Shown: positions 40,780 through 49,675, counted from the first letter of the stretch. The stretch: DNA of 64,000 bases from Saccharibacillus sp. CPCC 101409 (GCF_030518235.1 NZ_JAULSA010000009.1:1-64000), one strand, 5' to 3'. Translations and numbers: made by a program. Notes: generated by a model from the letters alone, not told the origin.

Positions 40780-42102
40780 TTATTCGGGATTGTCTCCCTG
40801 CTCCGCCTCGCGGCGGAGTATATCGAGCTTGCGGTAGCGTCTTGCGCCGCGTCTGAGCACGGTGAACTCCAGATTGTCGTGCGTCCATTTGCGGCCGACG
40901 GACAGGTCCGTGCGCTGGCCGTACAGCCAGCCGCCGATCGTGTTCAGTTCCTCGTCGTCGAGATCGGTCCCCAGCAGCTCGTTGATCCGGTGGATAAACA
41001 CTTTGCCGTCGACGATCAGATGATCGGCGGATACCTGGACGATCTCCGCTTCTTCGGCGGCGTCGAATTCGTCGCGGATATCGCCGACGATCTCTTCGAG
41101 AATATCCTCGATCGTCACCATGCCCGACGTTCCGCCGTATTCGTCCACCAGAATCGCGATATGCGTATTTTCTTTTTGCATTTTTGTGAGCAGGTCTTTC
41201 ACCGCCATCGTTTCCGATACGGACATGACCGGATGGATCAGCGCGTCCACACGGGTATCCGGGTCTTCTTCCAGCGCCAGGAAATACTGCTTCGTATTGA
41301 TCATGCCGACGATATTGTCCTTGCTGGAATCGGCGACCGGAAACCGCGTATACTGCTCCTGCAAAATGATGCGGCGGTTTTCTTCGCGCGACTTGTCGAG
41401 ATACAGGCAGGCCATATCGGTGCGCGGCACCATGATTTCGTTGGCCAACATCTCGTCGAACGCGAAGATCCGGCTGACATAGCCGTATTCGCTCTGGTTG
41501 ATCTTGCCGCCTTCGTAGCTTTCGTTCAGAATCAGGCGCAGTTCTTCTTCGGAATAGGCTTCGCCGTGTTCGCTCGCCGGCTTCATGCCGATCAGCCGCC
41601 CGATCTGGTTGGCCGAGCCGTTCAACAGCCAGATAAACGGATACATCACTTTATAGAAGACCAGCAGCGAACCGGCAACGGCCAGCGTGACCGCTTCGGA
41701 TTTCTGGATCGCGACCGTTTTGGGGAAGAGCTCGCCGACGACCACATGCAGGTACGTGATGATAACGAAAGCCAGCACATAAGACAGCAGGGCGGCGACC
41801 GCTTCGGGCACGGCCGGAACCGCTTCGAACACCGGATGCAGCAGCAGTTCCATCGTCGGCTCGCCGAGCGAACCCAGGCCGAGCGCGGTAATGGTGATGC
41901 CGAGCTGGCAGGCCGACAGCGAGCCGTCCAGGTTGGTAATGACTTTCTTGGCGTTGACCGCCCGTTTGTTGCCTTCCATAATCAGCTGGTCGATCCGGCT
42001 GGTTCGGACGCGAATAATCGCGAATTCGGTAATGACAAAGTAAGCGGTGGCGGCGATCAGCAGCGCCACCAGAATCAGGTTGACTGTAATGGTAACTCCC
42101 AT
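40780..42102 (-). CDS. HlyC/CorC-family (CNNM-domain) transporter
   Basis: 440 aa. Residues about 1-190 form the DUF21/CNNM membrane domain with four hydrophobic segments (AYFVITEFAIIRVRTSRID, GELFPKTVAIQKSE). A pair of CBS domains follows at about 205-330 (EIMVPRTDMACL, VDEYGGTSGMVTIEDILEEIVGDI), then a CorC_HlyC C-terminal domain. Members of the family export magnesium or sodium, and some are called hemolysins by history. The ion here is not known. It probably shares the promoter at 42635 with the small upstream frame. Confidence 0.92.
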   Translation of the reverse strand: MGVTITVNLILVALLIAATAYFVITEFAIIRVRTSRIDQLIMEGNKRAVNAKKVITNLDGSLSACQLGITITALGLGSLGEPTMELLLHPVFEAVPAVPEAVAALLSYVLAFVIITYLHVVVGELFPKTVAIQKSEAVTLAVAGSLLVFYKVMYPFIWLLNGSANQIGRLIGMKPASEHGEAYSEEELRLILNESYEGGKINQSEYGYVSRIFAFDEMLANEIMVPRTDMACLYLDKSREENRRIILQEQYTRFPVADSSKDNIVGMINTKQYFLALEEDPDTRVDALIHPVMSVSETMAVKDLLTKMQKENTHIAILVDEYGGTSGMVTIEDILEEIVGDIRDEFDAAEEAEIVQVSADHLIVDGKVFIHRINELLGTDLDDEELNTIGGWLYGQRTDLSVGRKWTHDNLEFTVLRRGARRYRKLDILRREAEQGDNPE

Positions 42103-42126
42103 GGCGGACGAATGTCTCTCCCTTCG

Positions 42127-42624
42127 TTAATAAGCGACGAATATGAATCGGATGTACGGGGCGATTCCTTGTACATTCACATAATTGGAGAGAAATTTGA
42201 GCGGCCGCAGCAGCATGCGCTTCAAACGCAGGCCGACCGTCGCGCCGAGCAGCAGCGCGGCGGCGGGAAGCGAGAATGCGGGCCGGTCCGGCGGCGCGGG
42301 ATCGGGAGTCGGCGGCGGTCCGGACGGCATCCACGGCAGAGACGACGGACCGGACGGCAGCGGTCCCACTCCGGTGTCGGCGCTGTTGAGATTGTCGAGC
42401 GCTTCGTCGATATCGATCGGGTCCGCGTCTTTGAGCACGGCCGGCGACAAACAAAGCACAAGCGTCAGAAGCAGGATAAAGATCGTTAAGCCCCCGTTTT
42501 TCGCCAAACAAAAAACGTTCAGGGGCCTGCGTATTCGGTTCGAAAAAGTAAACGTCCTCCTTTCCCGGGAAGTGTCCCGACAGCTCCGAACGCCGGCTTT
42601 TATCAAAAGTTCCGGCTTGCTCAT
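42127..42624 (-). CDS. Putative proline-rich membrane protein, start uncertain
   Basis: An open frame directly upstream of the CorC-type gene, 24 bases away. It has one strong hydrophobic segment (LTIFILLLTLVLCL), an Asp-rich stretch, a Pro/Ser-rich linker and a second hydrophobic segment (LPAAALLLGATVGL). The start is a problem: a strong AAAGGAGGACG (plus-strand 42553-42563) is followed by no usable ATG, GTG or TTG at proper distance. The ATG given here, at 42624, lies only about 4 bases from the predicted transcription start, so it would be nearly leaderless. It may be real with an unusual start, or a decayed gene. Confidence 0.35.
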   Translation of the reverse strand: MSKPELLIKAGVRSCRDTSRERRTFTFSNRIRRPLNVFCLAKNGGLTIFILLLTLVLCLSPAVLKDADPIDIDEALDNLNSADTGVGPLPSGPSSLPWMPSGPPPTPDPAPPDRPAFSLPAAALLLGATVGLRLKRMLLRPLKFLSNYVNVQGIAPYIRFIFVAY

Positions 42625-42634
42625 ATCTAGATAA

Positions 42635-42663
42635 ATTTTAAGAATCCGGCGCGCTTCTGTCAA
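42635..42663 (-). promoter_or_regulatory. Strong sigma-A promoter
   Basis: Minus-strand TTGACA and TAAAAT with a 17-base spacer: a perfect -35 and 5 of 6 at -10. It drives the proline-rich frame and the CorC-type gene. Confidence 0.75.
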
Positions 42664-42798
42664 ATAAACGTTCAAAACCGGGGTTTTGGTTTATATATAT
42701 TTTTGAAACCGGCTGTACAAAAGCAAGCGAATACGGGCAAATAAAGCCGTTCCAATGCAAGTACATTCTTTTTTTACGAATAGAGAGGAGCCCTGTTC

Positions 42799-43713
42799 AT
42801 GCTGTACGACTGCGTCATTATCGGAGGCGGAATCGCGGGCACCCAGGCTGCCATCCAACTGGGGCGTTACAGCGCGCACAAAGTGCTCGTGATCGACTCA
42901 GGCTACGGACGCTCATCGATTTGCCATACGTACCACAATATTCTCGGTTGGGACGAAGGCGTGACCGGCGAGTATCTTCGCAAAACGGGGAGAAAGCAGG
43001 CGGAAGCGCTCGGCGCCGAGTTTTTGCAGGATACGGTCACGGAAGCCGCGCGCGACGGAGAAAGCTTCGTGCTTACGACCGGAACGGGCAAACGCTTCGC
43101 CGCCCATACCGTATTGATCGCCACCGGGATGGTGGACCGCTATCCGACGATTCCCGGGCTGCGCGATACGCTGGGCTACAGCGTGTATATCTGCCCGGAC
43201 TGTGACGGCTACGAGATCGTCGGCCGGCGCACGGTGCTGCTCGGTTCCGGCGAAGAAGGGTCGGGCATGGCGGTACTGCTTTCGGAGCGCACGCCGCACC
43301 TGACTTACGTCAATCACGAGAAAGCGCCGATCGACGAAAAGCTGCTGCTTCATCTGCGCAAGCTGGGCGTCGATTACGAAGAACAGCCGGCGGCCGAAGT
43401 ACGTTCCGACGGCAGCGGCAATATCGAAGCGGTCGTGCTGGAAGACGGGCGGGTACTGGAAGCGGAGCGCGGGTTTATCGCTTTCGGCGGCAATCACGTG
43501 CGCACCGAACTGGCCGGGCAGCTCGGCGTAACGCTCGAGAGCAATCTTCATATCAAGACCGATCCCAGAACGAAGATGACCGATGTCGAAGGCGTCTGGG
43601 CCGCCGGGGATATTTCCCTCCACTCGGAATTGACGGCGATCGCGATGGGAGACGGAATGCAGGCCGCGGTTTGGATTCATAAAAGATTGCGCAAAATCGA
43701 CAATTCGGGATGA
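42799..43713 (+). CDS. NAD(P)/FAD-dependent oxidoreductase, thioredoxin-reductase-like
   Basis: 304 aa, GAGAGGAG before the ATG. FAD-binding GGGIAGTQAA is at 9-18, the second FAD motif is GVWAAGDIS near 262, and the cofactor motif is LGSGEEGSGMA. A CPDC pair near 134 sits where thioredoxin reductase has CATC; the Pro-Asp insertions make true disulfide exchange with thioredoxin doubtful. It is short of the residues needed for assignment as TrxB or ferredoxin reductase, so a general flavin oxidoreductase is the safe call. DUF3243 follows. Confidence 0.87.
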   Translation: MLYDCVIIGGGIAGTQAAIQLGRYSAHKVLVIDSGYGRSSICHTYHNILGWDEGVTGEYLRKTGRKQAEALGAEFLQDTVTEAARDGESFVLTTGTGKRFAAHTVLIATGMVDRYPTIPGLRDTLGYSVYICPDCDGYEIVGRRTVLLGSGEEGSGMAVLLSERTPHLTYVNHEKAPIDEKLLLHLRKLGVDYEEQPAAEVRSDGSGNIEAVVLEDGRVLEAERGFIAFGGNHVRTELAGQLGVTLESNLHIKTDPRTKMTDVEGVWAAGDISLHSELTAIAMGDGMQAAVWIHKRLRKIDNSG

Positions 43714-43781
43714 ACGGGTTCAGATTTGGCAAACGGGTTAATAATAGGCAGCAGGGTCGCAACTTGAGAGGAGAATGAGAG

Positions 43782-44132
43782 ATGGGCAACTTGAGAGAAT
43801 CGAACCATGCGATAACCAAGGACGGGGAACTGCGGACCGACAAGATCGGGGAAACGATCGACCGGATCGACGACGACAAGAAAGACCGGATTCTCGAAGA
43901 TTTCGAATCGTTCAAGAAGTATCTGCATAACCGGATCAAGATCGGGGAAAGTATCGGTCTCGGCGAAGAGCAGCTGGCGAAAGTCGCGCAGAAAGTTGCG
44001 GGCTATCTGGCCGAAAACGAAAAGCCTCGCAACAGCGAGGAAAAGCTGCTGCAGGAATTATGGAAAGTCGGAGACGAGGAGCAGCGGCATAAACTGGCTC
44101 ATATGCTGGTCAAGCTGGCTCAATCTTCCTGA
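43782..44132 (+). CDS. DUF3243 protein (YmfJ-like)
   Basis: 116 aa, GAGAGGAGAATGAGAG before the ATG. Residues about 30-113 match DUF3243: KKDRILEDFESFKKYLHNRIKIGESIGLGEEQLAKVAQKVAGYLA, then EEKLLQELWKVGDEEQRHKLAHMLVKL. About 30 extra N-terminal residues are charged. The family is common in Bacillales and its function is unknown. A weak terminator lies about 140 bases downstream. Confidence 0.87.
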   Translation: MGNLRESNHAITKDGELRTDKIGETIDRIDDDKKDRILEDFESFKKYLHNRIKIGESIGLGEEQLAKVAQKVAGYLAENEKPRNSEEKLLQELWKVGDEEQRHKLAHMLVKLAQSS

Positions 44133-44274
44133 ATAGATGATAAGCTCCGGAATAGACGGGCCGTGGATCGGATGCGCCATCGGGCGCGCCGTTTGGCCGG
44201 CAGGGCACAAAAATCGGACATTTATTTTCGTTCGCAGCCTATAAGGAGCAGCAAAGCCGCCGACCGATTTTGAG

Positions 44275-44307
44275 AAAGCCTTCCGGCACTAGGGAGGTTT
44301 TTCTTTT
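44275..44307 (+). terminator. Probable terminator after the DUF3243 gene
   Basis: CCTTCC and GGGAGG pair with one wobble across GGCACTA, with AAAG and TTTTTCTTTTT on the flanks. Confidence 0.55.
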
Positions 44308-44379
44308 TATGTGTAATTAATGTCATAACGGTAACGAATGGAAACCGAATTTAAATTTCGAAAAGCGAGGTGAAACGCA

Positions 44380-46080
44380 GTGCCGATTATCGGAATCGAT
44401 CTGGGTACAACGAACAGTCTGGCATCTTACCGCACGGAAGAAGGAAGCACGTTGATTCCGAACGCACTTGGAAACGTGCTGACTCCTTCCGTCGTCGGAG
44501 TCGACGACAACGGCCAGATTCTGGTCGGCGAAATCGCAAGAGAAAGGCTTGTAACGCATCCCGAGAGGACGGCTGCGCTTTTTAAACGATACATAGGCAC
44601 GGACCGGCGCTACCAGCTGGGCGAGCACGAATTTTCCCCGGAAGACCTGTCGGCTTTTATTTTGCGCTCGCTCAAGCAGGATGCCGAAGATTTCCTGGGC
44701 GAACCGATTGAAGAAGCGGTGATCAGCGTACCCGCTTACTTCAACGATATCCAGCGCAAAGCGACCAAGCGCGCCGGGGAGTTGGCCGGACTGCGCGTCG
44801 AGCGGCTGATCAACGAGCCTACGGCCGCGGCTGTCGCCTACGGGCTGCATCTGGAGCAGGAAGAAAGCCAGTTCCTCGTCTTCGACCTGGGGGGCGGCAC
44901 GTTCGACGTATCGATCCTGGATATGTTCGAAGGCGTAATGGAAGTCAAATCGGTGGCGGGCGACGCTTTTCTCGGCGGCGAAGACTTTACCGACATGCTG
45001 ATCGACCGCTTCCTGGAACAATTCGAACTCGACCGGGATCGCCTGGACAAACGGACGATGGCGGCTCTGCGCAAGCAGGCCGAGCAGGGCAAGCGGCTGC
45101 TCAGCATGCAGCAGGACGCCAAGCTTTCCTGTACCGTGGAAGGGGAAACGTATGACTGGACGGTGGACCGCGGGCTGTTCGACCACCTCTCCAAGCCGCT
45201 GCTGAACCGGCTGCGCAACCCGGTCGAACGCGCGCTCAAAGACGCTTCGCTCAGCCCGCGCGAGCTGAACGAGATCATTCTGGTCGGAGGAGCGACCCGC
45301 ATGCCGCTGATTTACTCGTTCGCGGCGCGGCTGTTCGGCCGCTTTCCGGCCGCGCGCATCCATCCCGACGAGACGATCGCGATCGGAGCCGGCATCATCG
45401 CCGCGATGAAAGAGCGCCGCGAAGAATTGAAGGAAGTGGTACTGACGGACGTATGTCCGTATACGCTCGGTACGATGGTGACGGTCAAAAGCGGCGAAGT
45501 CGGCTACGACAGCGGTCATTTCTACCCGATTATCGAACGGCATACCGTGATTCCGGCCAGCCGCGTCGAGCGCTTCTATACGGTCAGCGACGAGCAGAAA
45601 ACGATCCGCGTCGAAATCTACCAGGGCGAGAACCGGCTGACGCGCAACAATATCAAGCTCGGCCAGCTGGAAATTCCCGTTCCGGGCGGCAAAGCGGGCG
45701 AACAGGCCGTCGATATCCGTTTTACTTACGATATCAACGGCATTCTCGAAGTGGAAGTCACCACGCTCTCGACAAGCGAGACCCACCGGCTGTTGATCCG
45801 CGAAGACGGAAGCGGCATGTCGATGGAGGAAGTGGAGCAGCGGTTTCAAGAACTCGAAGCAATCAAAATCCATCCGCGCGATAAAGCGGAGAATCGGCTG
45901 CTGTTGGCCCGGGGCGACCGGATCTACGAAGAAACCCTCGGCAGCAGACGCACTCAGATCGCCGGCGCGCTGCGGCGTTTCGAAAGCGCGCTGGGCCGTC
46001 AGGACGAGCGCGAAATCCGTAAGGAAGCGGTCGTGCTGAAAGAACTGCTGGAGCGGGCGGAAAAACAGCCGGAGGACTGA
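44380..46080 (+). CDS. hscC: HscC-type Hsp70 chaperone
   Basis: 566 aa from a GTG after GCGAGGTG. The ATPase domain is complete: GIDLGTTNSL (5-14), phosphate-2 motif DLGGGTFD from residue 169, adenosine motif LVGGATRMPLI near 305. The substrate domain (LTDVCPYTLGTMV, NRLTRNNIKLGQLEIPVPGGKAGEQ) is followed by a short helical end, making it 40-70 residues shorter than DnaK, as in HscC. It is the first gene of a three-gene operon; the J-domain gene starts 2 bases after its stop. The client proteins are unknown. Confidence 0.9.
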   Translation: MPIIGIDLGTTNSLASYRTEEGSTLIPNALGNVLTPSVVGVDDNGQILVGEIARERLVTHPERTAALFKRYIGTDRRYQLGEHEFSPEDLSAFILRSLKQDAEDFLGEPIEEAVISVPAYFNDIQRKATKRAGELAGLRVERLINEPTAAAVAYGLHLEQEESQFLVFDLGGGTFDVSILDMFEGVMEVKSVAGDAFLGGEDFTDMLIDRFLEQFELDRDRLDKRTMAALRKQAEQGKRLLSMQQDAKLSCTVEGETYDWTVDRGLFDHLSKPLLNRLRNPVERALKDASLSPRELNEIILVGGATRMPLIYSFAARLFGRFPAARIHPDETIAIGAGIIAAMKERREELKEVVLTDVCPYTLGTMVTVKSGEVGYDSGHFYPIIERHTVIPASRVERFYTVSDEQKTIRVEIYQGENRLTRNNIKLGQLEIPVPGGKAGEQAVDIRFTYDINGILEVEVTTLSTSETHRLLIREDGSGMSMEEVEQRFQELEAIKIHPRDKAENRLLLARGDRIYEETLGSRRTQIAGALRRFESALGRQDEREIRKEAVVLKELLERAEKQPED

Positions 46081-46082
46081 CT

Positions 46083-48554
46083 ATGACGAATATTTGGGCA
46101 ACGCTTGGGATTGAGCCGACGTCCGAGGTCAAATCGATCAAACGCGCTTACGCGCGCAGACTCAAAGAATGTCACCCGGAAGAAAATCCGGAAGGATTTC
46201 AACAGATCCGCCATTCCTACGAAACGGCGCTGGAGGAAGCGAAAACGCTGACGGAGCCGGGCGGGCAGAGTCCGCTCAGCACCGCCGAACGCGTCAGGAT
46301 GCAAAGTCCGGAACTCGCGGCGGCGGAAACCGGACCGGAAGCGCCGGTTACGCTGTTTCTGCGCAGCTGCGAAAGTATTTACGCCGATATCGAACGCCGG
46401 ATCGATCCGGAAGTCTGGCAGGAGCTGCTTGACGACGAGATGTTCTGGCCGATCGAGATCCGGCAGCGGATCGGCAGCGAACTGTTTGCGTTTTTGCTGA
46501 AGCATCCTTTTCTTCCGCAGGCGGTGCTGCGGCTGCTGGACGAGCATTTCGAATGGACGGCCAGGGAGCGCTCGCTGCAAACCGAACACGAATCGCCCGA
46601 AGTGAACGGGCTGATCGAGCGAATCTCGGCTTTCTGGGAGCTGCGTTACGATATGTTGACGGCGCAGGAACCTTACGATTACGATACTTTTCTAAGATTT
46701 CGCGAACAGGCGCATTATGCGCTGGTGATGAACGATCTGGAACTGGCCGAGCGTTCGCTCAAAGGCGCGGCTTTGCTCAACAACGGAGAACCGGACTGTC
46801 TGCGCCTGATTGCCGCCTTTTATATGCGCAAGCAGGAAACGGGTTCCGCGCTTCAAGTGCTGGACCGCCTGCTGAGCGACTTCCCGAACGAGCCGGAAGC
46901 CCGGCTAATGCGCGCCGACGCGCTGCTGCGCAGCCGCGATTTCCCGGCCGCGCTCCGCGACTACGAGCGCCTGCTCGAACTGATGCCGGGCAGCTCGCAC
47001 GCGCTGGGCGGCATCGCAAACTGCCGGGAAGGCCTGGGCGAACCGTGGAAAGCCAAAGAAGTTTACGAGGAGCTGAACCGGCGCTATCCCGAAGATCTCG
47101 ACGCGCAGATCCGTCTGCTCAAATTGAACGATAGGCTCGCCGAGCAGCTGCTGCCCGAGGGCAAAGACGAATTGAAAGACGCGCAGAAGCTGGCGGAGCT
47201 GTTTCTGGATACGGGCCGGGAAGCGGAGTGCGCGGAGCGCCTGCTCGAATTGGAAAGCCGCCGGCCGCTGAACGCGGAACTGAATTTCCTGCTGGCCAAA
47301 GCGCTGGGTAAACTGGAACGGTATGCGGAGAGCGAAAGCCGGCTCACGCTCGCGGCAAAGCAAAGCGAGGCGGAACCGCTCAAGCAGGCCGATGTGTTGA
47401 AGCTGCGCGGGTTGATCTATATCGCGCTTGCGCGGTATCAGGAAGCGCGGGCGGATCTCAAGAAAGTGCTTCTTCTTCAGCCTTCCGATCCCGAATCGCT
47501 GTATCGTTTCGGCGAATCGCTCAGGCTGGAAGGGCGCTACGAAGAAGCGCTGCAGCTGCTCAACCACGCGCTCGAATTGTCTTCGCAGTGGTATTATCAT
47601 TCCGCGCGCGGCGACTGCTTCTATATGCTGCGCCGGTACCCGGAAGCTCTGCTCGATTATCTGCGCGTCATCCAGTACGATCGCAGCCTGAGCGAAGCCT
47701 GGTTCCGCGCCGCGTATTGTTTCCTGCGCATCGGCGATCACAGCCGGGCGCTGGAGTACTTCGGCGAGTCGCTGCAGCGTGGCTTCCCGCGCGCCGCGCA
47801 GCTGCTGATCGCCGAAACGCATTTTCGCGCCGGGGATTCCGCCCGCGCCTTCGAAGTGCTGGACGCGTACAAACGCGAGCAGCCGCAAGACAGCCTGATC
47901 CGGGTTGTGGAAGGCGATCTGCACCGTGCGCTCAAGCGGCGGGAAGAAGCGTTGGGCAGCTATGCGGAAGCGGCCGAACTGGCGCCGGAAGAATATCTGC
48001 CGGCACGCCTGACAGCGGAAATGCTGCTGCGGCTGGGACGCAAAGCGGAAGCGGAAAGCTCGCTGCGCTCGCTGATCCAGGCCTATCCGCAGCGGGGCTG
48101 GGCTTATCTGCAGCGAATCCGCCTGCTGATCGAAGAAGGCCGCTGGGAAGACGCCGAAGCCGCGATCGTGCTGTATACGGACCGGATCGAAGCGAAAGAT
48201 CAGGATACGATCGTGCTGTTCTACGGCGGATACATCCTGCTGCGTCTGGCGCAGTACGAGCAGGCGGTCGAATTCTTGGAAGCGTCCTGCCGAGTCGGAC
48301 AGCGCTGCGAAGCGGACGAATACCTGATCCGCTGCTATGTAAAGCTGGGTCTTACGGATAAAGCGGCGGCGCTGGCGGCGGAAGCCGATCCCGCTCCGCG
48401 CATGCTGGAGATTCGTCAAGCGCTGGAGCGTCACGAATCGCGCCGGCGGCGGCTGTTCGGACGGAGCCGGGAAGTGGAACTGCCCGAACTCGATCCGCAT
48501 CCTGAACTGCCCCAGCCGACCGTAGAGCCGCTGCCCGATATTCATTCATTCTGA
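46083..48554 (+). CDS. J-domain protein with a long TPR array
   Basis: 823 aa, 2 bases after the Hsp70 gene. Residues about 3-55 form a J domain (NIWATLGIEPTSEVKSIKRAYARRLKECHPEENPEGF); the usual HPD tripeptide is HPE at 31-33, a known variant in J proteins paired with HscC. From about 220 to 780 the protein is a run of TPR-like helical repeats (for example ALRDYERLLELMPGSSHALGGIANCREGLG). It would recruit clients by its TPRs and stimulate the Hsp70. There is no membrane segment. The C terminus is acidic and Pro-rich. Confidence 0.87.
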   Translation: MTNIWATLGIEPTSEVKSIKRAYARRLKECHPEENPEGFQQIRHSYETALEEAKTLTEPGGQSPLSTAERVRMQSPELAAAETGPEAPVTLFLRSCESIYADIERRIDPEVWQELLDDEMFWPIEIRQRIGSELFAFLLKHPFLPQAVLRLLDEHFEWTARERSLQTEHESPEVNGLIERISAFWELRYDMLTAQEPYDYDTFLRFREQAHYALVMNDLELAERSLKGAALLNNGEPDCLRLIAAFYMRKQETGSALQVLDRLLSDFPNEPEARLMRADALLRSRDFPAALRDYERLLELMPGSSHALGGIANCREGLGEPWKAKEVYEELNRRYPEDLDAQIRLLKLNDRLAEQLLPEGKDELKDAQKLAELFLDTGREAECAERLLELESRRPLNAELNFLLAKALGKLERYAESESRLTLAAKQSEAEPLKQADVLKLRGLIYIALARYQEARADLKKVLLLQPSDPESLYRFGESLRLEGRYEEALQLLNHALELSSQWYYHSARGDCFYMLRRYPEALLDYLRVIQYDRSLSEAWFRAAYCFLRIGDHSRALEYFGESLQRGFPRAAQLLIAETHFRAGDSARAFEVLDAYKREQPQDSLIRVVEGDLHRALKRREEALGSYAEAAELAPEEYLPARLTAEMLLRLGRKAEAESSLRSLIQAYPQRGWAYLQRIRLLIEEGRWEDAEAAIVLYTDRIEAKDQDTIVLFYGGYILLRLAQYEQAVEFLEASCRVGQRCEADEYLIRCYVKLGLTDKAAALAAEADPAPRMLEIRQALERHESRRRRLFGRSREVELPELDPHPELPQPTVEPLPDIHSF

Positions 48555-48571
48555 GGAAGGGGCTGAAAGCC

Positions 48572-49243
48572 TTGGAAACGCTGCGCGTTCAAGAAATAAG
48601 CGAGCGTGAGCTGCGCGCGTTCGCGCTGGGGGCGGTCCTGTTCCGGATGAACGGACTGCTTGAAGAAACCGGCTTCTCCTGGCCGGCCGCAAGGCGCGAC
48701 GAACTGCGCCGCCTGCTCGAGCACACCTGGGCGGTCACGGACGAAGAATCGCTGGAGCGTCACCTGAACTGGCTGTGGGAAGAAGGCGCGCAGGCATCGT
48801 TTCGCAAAACGGAAGCTTTTCTGAACACGCTGTCCTTCCGCGACCAGCAGAACTATTTCGACCGGCTGGGCAGCGATATCGCGCTGTTCAACCACGCCCG
48901 GCTGGTGCAGATGTACAGCGGGAAGCTGCCTCCCGCGGGCATCGCGGCCTGGGATCTGGGCCAGTACGTTTTTATCTGCCGCACGGGGCTGTCCGCCGGC
49001 TGGCTGGAAGCGGAACGGGCCAAGCAGCTGGCGCTCGATGCCGCTTTGAGGGCGCAGGAGCTGTACGGAAGCTGGACCGAATATGCGGTCGCTTACCTGG
49101 CCGGCCGCCAGGTCTGGACCAACCAGCCTTCCGCCGAAGCGGCCAAAGCTCAGATCGACTGCGTGTCGCGCCTCTTGACCGAACCCCGCAGCCTGTGGCG
49201 GCGTTTGGACTGGGACATGCCGCTTGATGAAACTGCCGATTGA
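48572..49243 (+). CDS. DUF1266 protein
   Basis: 223 aa from a TTG preceded by GAGGAAGGGG. The DUF1266 core is clear: IAAWDLGQYVFICRTGLSAGWLEAERAKQLALDAALRAQELYGSWTEYAVAYLAGRQVW at about 125-190. The function of the family is unknown. It is the last gene of the operon with the Hsp70 and J protein. E. coli also has DUF1266 genes (ybeR, ybeU) beside J-domain genes and hscC, so the link is conserved and probably functional. A perfect terminator follows. Confidence 0.85.
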   Translation: METLRVQEISERELRAFALGAVLFRMNGLLEETGFSWPAARRDELRRLLEHTWAVTDEESLERHLNWLWEEGAQASFRKTEAFLNTLSFRDQQNYFDRLGSDIALFNHARLVQMYSGKLPPAGIAAWDLGQYVFICRTGLSAGWLEAERAKQLALDAALRAQELYGSWTEYAVAYLAGRQVWTNQPSAEAAKAQIDCVSRLLTEPRSLWRRLDWDMPLDETAD

Positions 49244-49265
49244 ATCGGCGGTTTTCGGCGTATCG

Positions 49266-49302
49266 GGAACCCGGCTCTCCAGACGGAGAGCCGGGTTCCT
49301 TT
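49266..49302 (+). terminator. Terminator of the Hsp70 operon
   Basis: GGAACCCGGCTCTCC (49266-49280) and GGAGAGCCGGGTTCC (49285-49299) form a perfect 15-bp stem, followed by TTT. Confidence 0.9.
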
Positions 49303-49317
49303 GGTTGCGATAAACGT

Positions 49318-49343
49318 AAATAACTGCGCTCATACAATTATTT
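49318..49343. repeat. AAATAA/TTATTT hairpin unit D
   Basis: Same family as unit A at 25907, differing at two of 26 bases, with the shared core CGCTCATACAATTATTTT. Confidence 0.75.
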
Positions 49344-49429
49344 TCGCTCTATTCAAGCTTTTTGATGAAATAAATACATATATACATCTAAATGATCGCG
49401 TTTCCGTCTAATCTCTCTTTTTTTCGCCG

Positions 49430-49454
49430 AATAACTGCCTCTACGCACTTATTT
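49430..49454. repeat. AATAA/TTATT hairpin unit E
   Basis: AATAA-C-TGC and GCA-C-TTATT pair with one mismatch around CTCTAC. Confidence 0.65.
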
Positions 49455-49478
49455 GCGATTCAAGCGGAGAATGAGAAA

Positions 49479-49504
49479 AAATAACTGCGCTGACGCTGTT
49501 ATTT
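49479..49504. repeat. AAATAAC/GTTATTT hairpin unit F
   Basis: Perfect 7-bp arms with a 12-base loop; the inner sequence TGCGCT is shared with unit D. Confidence 0.65.
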
Positions 49505-49591
49505 CCAAAATGAAGACAAAGCCTGATTTGCTAAAAAACAATGAGCGAAAGCGTACACATCCTAACCCAGCGGAACAATCGGAATAAAGAC

Positions 49592-49620
49592 TTGACGTCG
49601 GGTTTTAACTATTATATATT
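49592..49620 (+). promoter_or_regulatory. Sigma-A promoter of the nitroreductase gene
   Basis: TTGACG (49592-49597), 17-base spacer, TATATT (49615-49620). The -10 lies in a very A+T-rich stretch containing TAACT and AGTTA arms that could bind a regulator. Confidence 0.65.
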
Positions 49621-49675
49621 ATATTACGAAAAGTTATTAAAATACTTTCGTGATCCGGCGAGGAGGAGTTTTAAA

